64,000 bases of DNA. Source: Verrucomicrobiaceae bacterium (GTDB taxonomy: Bacteria; Verrucomicrobiota; Verrucomicrobiia; Verrucomicrobiales; Verrucomicrobiaceae). The stretch is taken from positions 1 through 64,000 of the forward strand of contig CANIBP010000026.1 in NCBI GenBank assembly GCA_947466075.1, in the 5' to 3' direction. Both the position numbers and the translations under genes were made by a program. This document shows, piece by piece, positions 1 through 8,318 of this stretch. The notes below the pieces were generated by a model. The model saw nothing but the letters and a program-made list of their open reading frames with translations, was not told the origin of the DNA and made no database searches. The number at the start of each line of letters is the position of its first letter. The first letter of the stretch is position 1.

Positions 1-40
1 CAACCAATACCCGGCGTCGTATCTCGTTCCCTTGCTCCAT
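1..40 (-). CDS. possible 5' end of a gene leaving the window on the left
   Basis: On the minus strand an AGGAGG ribosome binding site (53-58) precedes an ATG at 52 and an in-frame ATG at 40. The frame MEQGNEIRRRVLV runs open off the window edge. Only 13-17 codons are visible, so no function can be assigned. The spacing is too tight for the ATG at 52 (none) and long but workable for the one at 40 (about 12 bases). If real, it diverges from the McrB-like gene and belongs to the same accessory island. Confidence 0.35.
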   Translation of the reverse strand, partial: MEQGNEIRRRVLV

Positions 41-162
41 ATTCGTGAACATCCTCCTGGTTAAACCAGAGGTGCTGCACTTTTAAACCACCACGCCACC
101 CGGCGCACCCGCCGCACTTTTTAACCGCGTTTTATACGTGGGCACGACAGGACCCAGCGACA

Positions 163-1206
163 ATGGGAATGCCAGTTCCAAAGGTGGTGACAGACGCGTT
201 ACCTGCATGGAAACCGATTTTCGATAGATACGGCAACGAGCTCTACTGCTTGGCGGAAGTACCAAAGAACGACCCCGCGCTCGCCAAGCGCGTGGTGCAG
301 GCCTTCGTTGATCTTTACGCTTACGAGCGTGGTTGGGAGGTTCTGAAGGCGGCTGAAGATGAGTATCAATCGTTCATTGCAAGCCTTCACGGTGCATGGC
401 TGGCAACTCCGTCAAAGGATGAGATTACTCGTCTGTTAAAATCCCGCCGTTTTGTTGTTCTTGAAGGCCCGCCTGGAACGGGTAAGTCGCGAATCGCGAA
501 ACAGATCCTCAGTGAGGCCTTCGCTGACAATGGCGTCATTACACAATTTCACCCGTCGACGACATACGAAGATTTTGTCGCCGGCTTGTCGCCCGACGTT
601 GCCAACGCAACATTGCGATTCCAAGCGCGCGCTGGACACTTAATGGAGGCCGCGAAAAAAGCCGGAACCAACGACGCTCTTCTTGTTATCGACGAAATCA
701 ACCGCGCAGACCTCGGGCGTGTTCTCGGAGAGGCAATTTATCTCTTTGAAGCAGGACCAAATGTGGAAAGCCGGGTAGTGAGATTGCCCCATGCAATCGA
801 TGGCGAGCACGAATTCGGCCTGCCTAGCAATCTGTTTGTCCTCGCCACTATGAACACCGCGGATCGCAGTGTCGCACGCATGGACCTAGCCATTCGCCGA
901 AGGTTCGCTTTCATCACGATGATGCCTGATCGGGAAGTCGTGAAGTCCACTAGCACGGAAATGGGGCTGAAACTGTTTGATGCATTGTGTGATGTCTTTC
1001 TTGAGTTTGCCCCCGACGATGCACTTGCCCTGATGCCGGGACACTCCTATTTCATTGCAAGCGACGATGCAGTGTTACGAGACCGCCTGCGTTACGAACT
1101 GCTTCCGCTTGTGGACGAGTATCTTCGTGAGGGTTACCTGGGCCCGGCTTCTGGAGCGCTTCATGCCGTTCGCAACCTCATCGCTGACTCAACCTCTGGT
1201 TCCTAG
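163..1206 (+). CDS. McrB-like AAA+ ATPase of a modification-dependent restriction system
   Basis: This 347-aa protein is a MoxR/McrB-type AAA+ NTPase. Visible motifs are Walker A GPPGTGKS (about residues 102-109), Walker B LLVIDEINRAD (173-183), the McrB-family sensor MNTADRS (230-236) and an arginine-finger region RRRF near 246. In McrBC systems this subunit forms a nucleotide-driven ring that moves DNA and activates the McrC nuclease. The first 95 residues do not look like the classical 5-methylcytosine-binding domain, so the recognised DNA feature is unknown. The downstream McrC-like gene starts 2 bases after its stop codon, which indicates translational coupling. Proteins of this size are shorter than E. 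coli McrB (about 460 aa). The ATPase call is secure; the exact system type is inferred. Confidence 0.88.
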   Translation: MGMPVPKVVTDALPAWKPIFDRYGNELYCLAEVPKNDPALAKRVVQAFVDLYAYERGWEVLKAAEDEYQSFIASLHGAWLATPSKDEITRLLKSRRFVVLEGPPGTGKSRIAKQILSEAFADNGVITQFHPSTTYEDFVAGLSPDVANATLRFQARAGHLMEAAKKAGTNDALLVIDEINRADLGRVLGEAIYLFEAGPNVESRVVRLPHAIDGEHEFGLPSNLFVLATMNTADRSVARMDLAIRRRFAFITMMPDREVVKSTSTEMGLKLFDALCDVFLEFAPDDALALMPGHSYFIASDDAVLRDRLRYELLPLVDEYLREGYLGPASGALHAVRNLIADSTSGS

Positions 1207-1208
1207 TT

Positions 1209-2648
1209 ATGGCGAGAAAATCGACTGCGCCCCGTGGTTCCAAGGTGACTAAAGCAAGGTCGCCAGGGGTTCATCTCGCGAGGACGCCAAACCCACAGCC
1301 TTTGCTGCATGCGGTCGATAACGGCCCCACAGTGTGCGTCGACCCATCTCCTTATATTTCTGCAGGACGTGATCCTGGTTGGGGTCCGCATTTGGATGGT
1401 TTCTTGTCACGCAACCGCGAAGCTCTGGCCGCAATCGGTGCCGAACCTCTTGTCGTTGCTGGTCGCAACGGAATAAGGCTTGAGCTAAAGCCCGGACATT
1501 CGGCTGGGGCTGTTCCTCTCCGCTCGCCTGTTTCGGGACAAGTCGCGGGAGGATTGGTTGTATCTCCTCGATTCGGTTGGCCCGGAGTGGGCCGGGTCTT
1601 GGCAGCAACGGGTTGGGGAAGTGGGCCTCAATTTCTCACACAGCCGCTCGTCCCAGGAAGCGGTAGGGAAGTGCCGCCGTGGGTGCTCGCTGGTCCCGTC
1701 CTCCAGCGTCTCACAGATCTATTGTCACACCTAAAACCTGGATACCAAGAGCGCATCGAAGTCCGCACTCATCCGCGTGGTCAGATTCAGTGGCCGACAT
1801 ACATCGCAAAGCAGATGGCAACTGGACGTTGGCATCATTTGCCCTGTAAATTCAGCGAACTTGGCACTGATTCGCGCTTGCGTCAGACGATTCGATGGAC
1901 GCTTGAGCGTATCCGCCTTGATCTTGCCGCAACCGGTGGCAGCGATCCAATGGCGTTGATCTTGGCGAGACTGGCAATGCACCTCCTTGATCAAGTCGCT
2001 GACGTGCCCTCCCGAAGGCCTTATCGTGGCGAATTGGAACGTAATCTCGGTGCGGGCCCACTGACTTCAGCTGTAGTGCGGGAAGGGCTCAGAGCCATTG
2101 GCTGGATCGTAGATGAAAGAGGACTTGGGGGTGGCCGTAGCTCCGACGGGCTCGCATGGACTTTGCCGTTGGAGACCTTGTGGGAGAGATATGTCGAGAA
2201 ATTTGCCCGCTGTGAGGCTGCACTTTCGGGCGGCCGCGTGAGAGTTGGCCGCCTCGGAGAGACTACCGTGCCACTGCCTTGGGATCACCGGAGTCACCGT
2301 GCTATCGGACACCTGATTCCTGATATTATTGTGGAGAATCCGAATGAGATCGAAATTATCGACGCAAAATACAAAGCCCACTTTGCTGATTTAGATGTGG
2401 CGGGATGGAATGCTTTTACTGAAGATGCCAAAGAGAGCCTTCGGGCCGATGTTCACCAAGTATTGGCGTATGCAGCGGTTTGCGGGGATGTGGCGAACGT
2501 CAAGGCAACCCTGGTATATCCCGTGTCTGCTGGGCTGTATGACGAGTTGCAGTTGCGTTCGCAACACATTGTTTCGGCGGCAATTCCGGTGGGAACCCGC
2601 CTGAAACAATTGCGGCTGCGTGCGCTGCCATTTTCTGGATTGAATTGA
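1209..2648 (+). CDS. McrC-like PD-(D/E)xK nuclease partner
   Basis: This 479-aa protein starts 2 bases after the McrB-like stop. Near residues 372-395 it carries a PD-(D/E)xK nuclease core: PDIIVEN, then EIEIIDAKYK, supplying the Asp, Glu/Asp and Lys of the catalytic site. McrC-family proteins combine an N-terminal region that contacts the ATPase ring with such a C-terminal nuclease. The first 80 residues are polar and contain no recognisable domain. Gene order and tight coupling support an McrB/McrC pair. The protein is longer than E. coli McrC (about 350 aa), as in diverged relatives. What DNA or modification triggers it cannot be read from the sequence. Confidence 0.8.
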   Translation: MARKSTAPRGSKVTKARSPGVHLARTPNPQPLLHAVDNGPTVCVDPSPYISAGRDPGWGPHLDGFLSRNREALAAIGAEPLVVAGRNGIRLELKPGHSAGAVPLRSPVSGQVAGGLVVSPRFGWPGVGRVLAATGWGSGPQFLTQPLVPGSGREVPPWVLAGPVLQRLTDLLSHLKPGYQERIEVRTHPRGQIQWPTYIAKQMATGRWHHLPCKFSELGTDSRLRQTIRWTLERIRLDLAATGGSDPMALILARLAMHLLDQVADVPSRRPYRGELERNLGAGPLTSAVVREGLRAIGWIVDERGLGGGRSSDGLAWTLPLETLWERYVEKFARCEAALSGGRVRVGRLGETTVPLPWDHRSHRAIGHLIPDIIVENPNEIEIIDAKYKAHFADLDVAGWNAFTEDAKESLRADVHQVLAYAAVCGDVANVKATLVYPVSAGLYDELQLRSQHIVSAAIPVGTRLKQLRLRALPFSGLN

Positions 2649-2717
2649 AACTATTACTGCCGCTTGCCTGCACAGGAAAAACTTGCATCGCGTATCTGAT
2701 GTTATTCGCCACTCAGT

Positions 2718-3620
2718 ATGGATACCTCTTTTTGGCTTAATAAGCTGCGCAAGTTGAACCCCAACCGCTCTAAGGCCAAAGGTGCAGCTCCGCACAAACC
2801 CTGCCTGCTCCTTTCGCTGTTGGACATGGCCCAGGATGGAGAGTTGCAGGAACCGGAGCTACGACGAACACCAAGTCTGCATGTGCGGTTCAACGCCTTC
2901 AGTTCATTGGCGTTGCCACGTTGGGGTGGGAAGGTGGATCTGAGCTACCCGTTCTTTTATCTGAAATCTCAGGGCTTCTGGCAAGCGCTGGACGCCGAGA
3001 AGCGCCCATCCACAAGCGTCGATGTCACGCAGTCCATCCACCTTGATCCTGAGTTCCTGGCTCTGATGCAGGACGCGGACTTCCGCCGCAGTGCGCGCAT
3101 CATCCTCGTGGAAACCTATTTCCCGCCTGCGGAACGCATCGCTCTCTATGCACTGCTGGGCGTGCCGGCGCAGACTCAGGAGTTTCGGAAGGAACTGCAC
3201 CTGCTCAACACCGATACGGCTACGCAAGCGGTGAAGCAGGGACGCTCAGCCCGCTTTGGCGTGCAGGTTGTCTGTGGCTATCAGCACACCTGCGCACTCA
3301 CGGGCTATCGAATCATCACGCAGACAGGTGAATCGGTGGTGGAAGCGGCCCACATCGAACCCTGGGCTAAGACACGCAATGACGACATCCACAATGGCCT
3401 TGCCCTGTCTCGCAATGTGCATTGGGCCTTTGATCGCGGGTTATGGTCAGTGGACGACCAATTCCGAATTTTGATCCAGCCGCAACGCTTTCAAGAGTGG
3501 GGGCCTGATGACTTGGGACTGGCCACGTATCGCGGGCGGATTTTACAGTTTGCCCCAAAGACAACGCTGCGTCCTCGCGCTGAGTATCTGCGGCGACATC
3601 GCCAGCAGTGGGAGTTTTAA
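2718..3620 (+). CDS. HNH endonuclease with phosphorothioate-sensing-type N-terminal domain
   Basis: This is a 300-aa protein. The C-terminal half has an HNH nuclease: AAHIEPWA (His-His region), then NGLALSRNVHWAFD with the Asn and final His. The N-terminal half has the pattern HKPCLLLSLLDM followed by PFFYLKSQGFW, which I associate from memory with sulfur-binding-domain proteins of the ScoMcrA type that bind phosphorothioate DNA. It sits 69 bases downstream of the McrC-like gene on the same strand, so the group forms a modification-dependent restriction cluster with two separate nucleases. HNH nuclease is confident; phosphorothioate recognition is an inference from the N-terminal pattern. Confidence 0.82.
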   Translation: MDTSFWLNKLRKLNPNRSKAKGAAPHKPCLLLSLLDMAQDGELQEPELRRTPSLHVRFNAFSSLALPRWGGKVDLSYPFFYLKSQGFWQALDAEKRPSTSVDVTQSIHLDPEFLALMQDADFRRSARIILVETYFPPAERIALYALLGVPAQTQEFRKELHLLNTDTATQAVKQGRSARFGVQVVCGYQHTCALTGYRIITQTGESVVEAAHIEPWAKTRNDDIHNGLALSRNVHWAFDRGLWSVDDQFRILIQPQRFQEWGPDDLGLATYRGRILQFAPKTTLRPRAEYLRRHRQQWEF

Positions 3621-3628
3621 TCAACGCC

Positions 3629-4147
3629 ATGCACACCTTCGCCGATCTCGTCAAAGCTTTGAACCGGTCCACGGTGTATCTCTCCGGCCTGCAATCGCGC
3701 TTTGAGTTGCCGACCTTCGACGGCGCGGGCTACTCGGAAGCCTATCTCGCCTTTCTCCAGACGGTGGTGCATCTGCGCACGCTCTCGATCACGGAAGAAA
3801 CGCTGCGGGATCTCTGGCACATCGAGAAGAAGCTCTTGGTGCTACTCCATGCCGACTCCACCGGATCACCCACCTGGTTCCTCGATTCCTGCGGTGCCAC
3901 CACCAGTCCCAAGCGCCGCCTGCTGCTGACCAATTACGAACTCGGTGCCGAGGTGCATGGCAAAGGCCTGCAATTGGGCCTCAACTTCGCCGACACCGCC
4001 CCGGAGCTCTTTGCCGGACAGGAGATGGGCGAAGACGCCCTGCGGGTGCTGAACGACTACCGCAAACTCCATGCCCGCATCAGCGCCGATGTGAAAGCCG
4101 AGCTGCCACGTGTGCGTTCCGCTGTGGCGTGGTCGAAGCAGGTGTAA
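3629..4147 (+). CDS. unknown protein in the restriction cluster
   Basis: This 172-aa protein is not recognised. The ATG at 3629 lies 8 bases after the HNH stop. A GTG at 3608 would overlap the HNH gene and is less likely. It is a soluble protein, mixed alpha/beta by eye, with no signal peptide, membrane segment, Cys cluster or P-loop. A central stretch (roughly 85-105) is Ser/Thr/Pro-rich. Its position as the last gene of a four-gene same-strand run with McrB-like, McrC-like and HNH proteins suggests a role as accessory, inhibitor or specificity factor. This is guilt by association only. Confidence 0.7.
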   Translation: MHTFADLVKALNRSTVYLSGLQSRFELPTFDGAGYSEAYLAFLQTVVHLRTLSITEETLRDLWHIEKKLLVLLHADSTGSPTWFLDSCGATTSPKRRLLLTNYELGAEVHGKGLQLGLNFADTAPELFAGQEMGEDALRVLNDYRKLHARISADVKAELPRVRSAVAWSKQV

Positions 4148-4157
4148 GAATCCGCCG

Positions 4158-5894
4158 CTAGACTGAATGCACGCATGCCAGCAACTGCCGTGCACGACTG
4201 GCACCCATGAAGTAGGTGAAGCGGTCGTAGGGGCGGGTAAGTTGATCGAAGGGTGGCAGGCCGACGAGGATCACCGCCAGGGCGTCGAGGCCTTTCGCTT
4301 TGTGGATGGAGGTGTGGCCGATGGCGTTGCCGGATGGTTGGTCAAGGGTTTCGAGATAGGGCCGCAGGGGATGATCGAACAGGTTATCAAGGCCGGCGAG
4401 CGGCGTGTTGCCGATCTGGCTGCGATCATGAAGGATGAGCACCTTCGATGGAGCGCAGAGACCGGTGGAGTGCCAGCGGTCGAGGATCTGCTCAACAAGC
4501 GCGGGTGTCTGAGATGCCGCAGTCTGATGGATCTCGACCTCGGGACCGTCGGGCAGTTGACCATCGCTGTGCAGGCCGGTGACGAGATCATGGGATCCTT
4601 CGCCGTCGAGTTGCTTGAGGAAACGGTAGATGGGCCGGGTGTAACGCAGGGCACAGTTCAGGCGCAGGTGCGCATGCTGGCTGAGACGCTGGCGCACGGT
4701 GTTTAGCGCGAAGCGATCCGTAGCACGAAACGGCGGTCGCTGGGCGGCATCGCCAAAGATGGCCATGGGAGATTGCCAGCCCTGATTCAACAGCGCGACA
4801 TAGATGGACCACCAGCCGGCGTGATCGGGTTGCGACGAATCAACCGGCAATGAAGTGTCATGATCCTGTGCTTCATCCACGACCAGCGCATCAAACTTGC
4901 CGAGCAGATGGCCCAGTTTGGCGGGTTCGGTGGTCAGGGCCTCGATGGCAAGCAGGGGCAGCGTCTCATTGAAATAGCGTTCCACTCCCTCCTTATCCGC
5001 TGGCACTTCATGCGGAATACCTGAGGCCTCAAGGATGGAGGCGGCGATGCTTTCGGAACTGTGCACGGTGATGCTGCCGCGTTGCAGGCCCAGTTTTCCG
5101 GCGCTGGTGCGAAGCCGCTCACACAGTGCGAGATTGTAGGCGACCATGAGGACATCGCGGCCTGAGTCGCCCCCGGCGTTTTCGGCCAGGCGGCGTGCCT
5201 GCTCGATGGCATACCAGGATTTGCCGGTGCCGACGCCACCCTCGATCACGAGCTGGAGATTGCCCGATAGCATGTCGAGCAGCCGGTAGCTTGCGGTAGC
5301 CTGCCGCAGGATCAGCTTGTCGGTTTCCGTGATGAAGGCCTTGACCGCCTTCGGCTCCAATCCTTCGCCATAGGCATCGAGGAAGGTGGCTGTCTGCTCA
5401 GGGTGCACGGGACGCTGCTGGGTGAACAAACTCCGCCACGCGGCGGGGAAGTCCTTCACATCGTTGGCAGCGAGAATGAGCTCGCGCGGAATGCCGCGAA
5501 ACTCAGTGATATTCGAAGCGATCTGCAACAATGGGAGCACAAGGGATTTGGCCACAAAGGGGAGTTGTCTTCCGCTGCCCGTGCTTTGAATCCGCCGGAG
5601 CACCCCGGCGTGCTGCGTCATGAGTTGAGTCAGCGGATTGTCACCGTCCGCAGTATTCCAGCGGCCGTTCGCGGCTTGATAGCTGAGACTGGACTTCACC
5701 TCCAGAACAGCGAGCCCGCCGTGTGGACCGAGCACTAGGAAATCCCCCTCACGCAAGGTGCCCTTCTCGTCCTCATACCAGTAGCCCCAGCGCACGATCC
5801 AGGTATCAGGCAGCAGCTCATTCAAGGCCTGCGCGAAAAGAATCTCCGTGTGCTGGCATTTATCAGGTGGGCGATTGTAGATCCAGCGGGGCAT
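4158..5894 (-). CDS. NERD-domain superfamily I DNA helicase
   Basis: This 578-aa protein (start MPRWIYN at 5894; an upstream ATG at 5933 adds 13 residues) has a nuclease-related NERD domain at the N-terminus: GDFLVLGPHGGLAVLEVKSS, with the D...E.K pattern of PD-(D/E)xK folds. A UvrD/Rep-type helicase core follows, with Walker A EGGVGTGKS, DEAQDHD as Walker B/motif II, and a C-terminal motif VI-like GASRAR. The family joins DNA cleavage or binding to translocation and is common in phage-defence islands. It converges on the restriction cluster with 10 bases between stop codons. It may act alone or with those genes; the sequence does not say which. Confidence 0.85.
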   Translation of the reverse strand: MPRWIYNRPPDKCQHTEILFAQALNELLPDTWIVRWGYWYEDEKGTLREGDFLVLGPHGGLAVLEVKSSLSYQAANGRWNTADGDNPLTQLMTQHAGVLRRIQSTGSGRQLPFVAKSLVLPLLQIASNITEFRGIPRELILAANDVKDFPAAWRSLFTQQRPVHPEQTATFLDAYGEGLEPKAVKAFITETDKLILRQATASYRLLDMLSGNLQLVIEGGVGTGKSWYAIEQARRLAENAGGDSGRDVLMVAYNLALCERLRTSAGKLGLQRGSITVHSSESIAASILEASGIPHEVPADKEGVERYFNETLPLLAIEALTTEPAKLGHLLGKFDALVVDEAQDHDTSLPVDSSQPDHAGWWSIYVALLNQGWQSPMAIFGDAAQRPPFRATDRFALNTVRQRLSQHAHLRLNCALRYTRPIYRFLKQLDGEGSHDLVTGLHSDGQLPDGPEVEIHQTAASQTPALVEQILDRWHSTGLCAPSKVLILHDRSQIGNTPLAGLDNLFDHPLRPYLETLDQPSGNAIGHTSIHKAKGLDALAVILVGLPPFDQLTRPYDRFTYFMGASRARQLLACVHSV

Positions 5895-5959
5895 GGTGGA
5901 GTCGATGATGTCGCAGATTGAAAAGCTACGCAATGTGCGGCAATCAAAGACTGACTATC

Positions 5960-6166
5960 ATGACCCTCCAATCCCTCATCGTCGAAGCTACCCGCTATGC
6001 TCGCTTCACCATGAAGCAGAGCGGCTTTCTGATTCCGATCATGATGGCTTCGACAGATAAGGGCATCATCCTCTTCAGCCCGGATAAGATGAGCGTGGAT
6101 TCGTTTCGCTTGTCGGTGAAACCAGCGCACCGCATTTCGCCGGGCAGTTGTTATCGATCCGGATGA
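5960..6166 (+). pseudogene. 5' fragment of a duplicate of the gene at 7545
   Basis: The first 135 bases (5960-6094) match 7545-7679 with about 19 mismatches by eye. Both encode the shared segment SLI.EATRYARFTMK followed by DKGIILFSPDKMS. After codon 45 the frame runs into unrelated sequence (SVDSFRLSV onward) and stops at 6166, so only a quarter of the 179-aa parent remains. The fragment and the full copy are direct repeats on either side of the PIN/HTH toxin-antitoxin pair, which suggests duplication or insertion followed by decay. Confidence 0.75.
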
Positions 6167-6209
6167 TGCCTATGCCCGCAAGCGTACAAAGTGTCCTTCC
6201 CTTTGCACG

Positions 6210-6224
6210 CACCTTTCAAAGGTG
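6210..6224. repeat. 15-bp palindrome in spacer
   Basis: CACCTTT (6210-6216), a single C, then AAAGGTG (6218-6224) form a perfect short palindrome in the 150-base spacer between the truncated duplicate and the end of the PIN toxin gene. No T-run follows on either strand, so it is not a convincing terminator. The rest of 6167-6318 holds nothing I can identify. Confidence 0.35.
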
Positions 6225-6318
6225 TGTCGGGCGCACGACTGATAACATGATTCTCTAGGCAGAGTCGCTTTCCCTCCACTGCAAAATGGCAAGACTGTTT
6301 ATTCAGAGCCGTCCCGGC

Positions 6319-6894
6319 TCAAAGCCGAGACATCTCATCCCGTAGTCGCGCGACGCTTTGCGAGAGTCCCTGCAACGCCAGCGTTTCGAGATACTCCGCA
6401 GGAGACTTTGGTGGATTCTTCAAACTCACGCGATGCTGCCGCATCGCAGCTAGAACGTCAGTTGCGCTGGCATCAAGCAGCGCACACACCAGTTGGTCGG
6501 GTGTCCGAACCGCAATGCCATAGCCTTCGATCACAGTTGTTGGGAAGTCTCCCAAATTCCAAGTGATGATGGCATCGGCCCCTGCTTCAATTCCAGCCGC
6601 CACCACATGGCAATCATCCACGTCAGGGAGCGTCAGGCCTGCGATGTGCTGCTCGTGACCTGTCACGAGGCAGTCACCTCCATGTTCATCCATCAGCCGC
6701 CGCGTGCGCTCGAGCTGCGCTGGCGTCAAGTCTGGGCGATCCTTGAGCACGTTGCGCATCCATTCTTCGTGGATTTGCTCCGACCACTTGGGCCGTATCA
6801 AGCCATGCACGGCCAGCCACATCATGAGGCTGCGCAATCCGGCAGGATACAAAACGCAGGCATCCAGGACGACAACGGGGCAATCGGAAATCAC
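6319..6894 (-). CDS. PIN-domain toxin (VapC-like, PIN_3 type)
   Basis: This 191-aa protein has the PIN ribonuclease pattern. The early acidic residue is in VVLDACVLYP (first Asp at about residue 10), the conserved LPDVDDCHVVAAGIEAGAD supplies the central acidic pair, and ITWNLGDFP supplies the last Asp. PIN toxins cut RNA with Mg2+ held by these acids. Translation starts at a GTG (6894) that overlaps the stop of the upstream HTH gene as GTGA, the typical coupling of toxin-antitoxin operons. The C-terminal 60 residues (helical, after RTPDQLV) extend beyond a minimal PIN fold, as in the longer PIN_3 group. Confidence 0.88.
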   Translation of the reverse strand: MISDCPVVVLDACVLYPAGLRSLMMWLAVHGLIRPKWSEQIHEEWMRNVLKDRPDLTPAQLERTRRLMDEHGGDCLVTGHEQHIAGLTLPDVDDCHVVAAGIEAGADAIITWNLGDFPTTVIEGYGIAVRTPDQLVCALLDASATDVLAAMRQHRVSLKNPPKSPAEYLETLALQGLSQSVARLRDEMSRL

Positions 6895-7337
6895 TCGCCC
6901 AAGTTGAGCCGTTGCCCTTCGGCTGCAAGCTCCTCCAGCACTTTGATTCTGGCTTCCTTCTCTCTCGCCTTGTAGTCCAGCACGTCCTGAATTTTCGCGC
7001 GGCGCTGAACGCCGACCTTGCGCGAAGGCAACGCATTGGAATCCAGCAGCTTCACCATGTAGGGCCGCGACACCTTGAGCATGTCCGCCGCTTCTTGGGT
7101 TCCAATTTCATCCTCCACGGGCACGACGGTGACGGGATGTCCTTCCGCGATGAACTCCAGGCAGGAGAGCACGAGATGGCTCAGATAGCTTCCTGCCGGA
7201 ACGTGGTTCCCGTTGATTTGAAGATCAAAAGCGCCCTTCTTGCTCCCTCCTTTACGGCTTGTTGGGCTTGCCGATTCACGCGCAAATAAGATGTCTTTCT
7301 GGCTGAGTCTCTGGTGGGGTGGTTCGAGTAGTGGCAT
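6891..7337 (-). CDS. HTH (excisionase/MerR-type) antitoxin of the PIN pair
   Basis: This 148-aa protein has a helix-turn-helix segment EIGTQEAADMLKVSRPYMVK, then LDSNALPSRKVG, the usual excisionase-family DNA-binding layout. The start at 7337 (MPLLEPP) is chosen because GGAGAAAA lies 6-13 bases upstream; ATGs at 7355 and 7373 have no such site. The C-terminal helix, rich in Glu/Lys/Arg (KAREKEARIKVLEELAAEG), is where antitoxins of this arrangement normally clamp the PIN protein. It precedes and overlaps the toxin gene. Autoregulation is likely, and direct repeats lie just upstream. Confidence 0.82.
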   Translation of the reverse strand: MPLLEPPHQRLSQKDILFARESASPTSRKGGSKKGAFDLQINGNHVPAGSYLSHLVLSCLEFIAEGHPVTVVPVEDEIGTQEAADMLKVSRPYMVKLLDSNALPSRKVGVQRRAKIQDVLDYKAREKEARIKVLEELAAEGQRLNLGE

Positions 7338-7372
7338 GGCTTTTTTCTCCTGCATGGACCATACCAGATTCA

Positions 7373-7401
7373 CGAAACAGACGCAATAGGCGAAATAGAC
7401 G
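7373..7401. promoter_or_regulatory. candidate operator of the toxin-antitoxin operon
   Basis: An 11-base direct repeat, CGAAACAGACG (7373-7383) and CGAAATAGACG (7391-7401), is phased 18 bases apart and lies 36-64 bases upstream of the chosen antitoxin start. HTH antitoxins commonly bind such repeats to repress their own operon. Binding is inferred from position and repetition only. Confidence 0.4.
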
Positions 7402-7544
7402 AAATGAGTTAACCCTTCTGTTTGGGGCGTGTTTCGAAGGGAAAAGTCTTCCGCTCGACGCTACTGAGTGATTTGATCAAGGCGGGTTTATTCTTCTGGG
7501 ATGGATAAGTCCGGATGGTTGCGGTAGAAACCGCGAATTCGAAT

Positions 7545-8084
7545 ATGTCCCTCAAATCGCTTATCGCCGAAGCCACCCGCTACGCCCGCTTCACCATGAA
7601 GACGAGCGGGTTTCTGGCCCCGATCATGATGGCGGCGACAGATAAGGGAATCATCCTCTTCAGCCCGGACAAAATGAGCGATACCGGAGCCAAGGACGAT
7701 TTCGCCAACAAGGTCAGATTGATCACTGCTTCGTACGGTGCTTCTGCCGTGGTGCTCATCCTCGAATCATGGATCACGAAGGCAAAGGCGGGGGAAAAAC
7801 TGGACACCGAGACGCCGCCGTCCGAATCCTACGACCGCGAAGAAGTCGTGGTTCTGATCGGCCAGGCCCCTCAAGGAAACATCACCCACCTCCTGCCCAT
7901 TCACCGTCTCGACAACGGCAAATTCTGGAACCTCGGTGATGCCGAAGACATGCCTGCCGACAGCTTCAGCGGCCGCTTTGCCGGACTGCTGCCGCCAAAG
8001 CCCGTGGACGATAAGACCCGCCAGATGGGCAAGGTGCTGCTTGAGGCCATGGGGGTGAAGGTGATGCCTTTGAAGGGCAAGTGA
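7545..8084 (+). CDS. unknown 179-aa protein (complete copy of the duplicated gene)
   Basis: Family not recognised. The start MSLKSLIAEA at 7545 is preferred over 7515 because the truncated duplicate at 5960 aligns from this same Met. The N-terminal third (to about residue 45) is the part preserved in the duplicate. The middle is Asp/Glu/Pro-rich (TETPPSESYDREE), followed by a predicted beta-rich stretch EVVVLIGQAP. There is no signal peptide or membrane helix. A small hairpin, GCGGT-AGAA-ACCGC (7521-7534), sits just upstream of the ATG. Its island location suggests an accessory role. Confidence 0.7.
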   Translation: MSLKSLIAEATRYARFTMKTSGFLAPIMMAATDKGIILFSPDKMSDTGAKDDFANKVRLITASYGASAVVLILESWITKAKAGEKLDTETPPSESYDREEVVVLIGQAPQGNITHLLPIHRLDNGKFWNLGDAEDMPADSFSGRFAGLLPPKPVDDKTRQMGKVLLEAMGVKVMPLKGK

Positions 8085-8099
8085 GGGCGCCGGAAGAGA

Positions 8100-8318
8100 T
8101 CAATCTTCAAACCACCGCTTCACAGCCTCAGGGCTGAAGCGCACCAGATGACCCAGTTTTCGAAAAGGGAGACCTTGTTGTTCACGCAAGGTGGTGATGT
8201 GACGCACGCTGCATCGCGCATAGCGGGCCACGTCGTCGATGGTCCAAAGCGTTTCTTCGGCAGGAGATTCGGTACGTGTTGAAGCAGCAGGTGAGGGGAG
8301 GGCAGGGGAATCGTTCAT
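8100..8318 (-). CDS. small HTH DNA-binding protein (excisionase-like)
   Basis: This 72-aa protein has a complete excisionase/MerR-type winged helix: LWTIDDVARYARCSVRHITT, then GLPFRKLGHLVRFSPEAVKRW. The first 22 residues are a disordered Ser/Pro/Thr-rich tail. It lies 15 bases from the convergent end of the 179-aa gene and about 435 bases from the tRNA-derived att fragment. That is where a recombination directionality factor of an integrated element would be expected. It could equally be a stand-alone regulator. Confidence 0.8.
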   Translation of the reverse strand: MNDSPALPSPAASTRTESPAEETLWTIDDVARYARCSVRHITTLREQQGLPFRKLGHLVRFSPEAVKRWFED

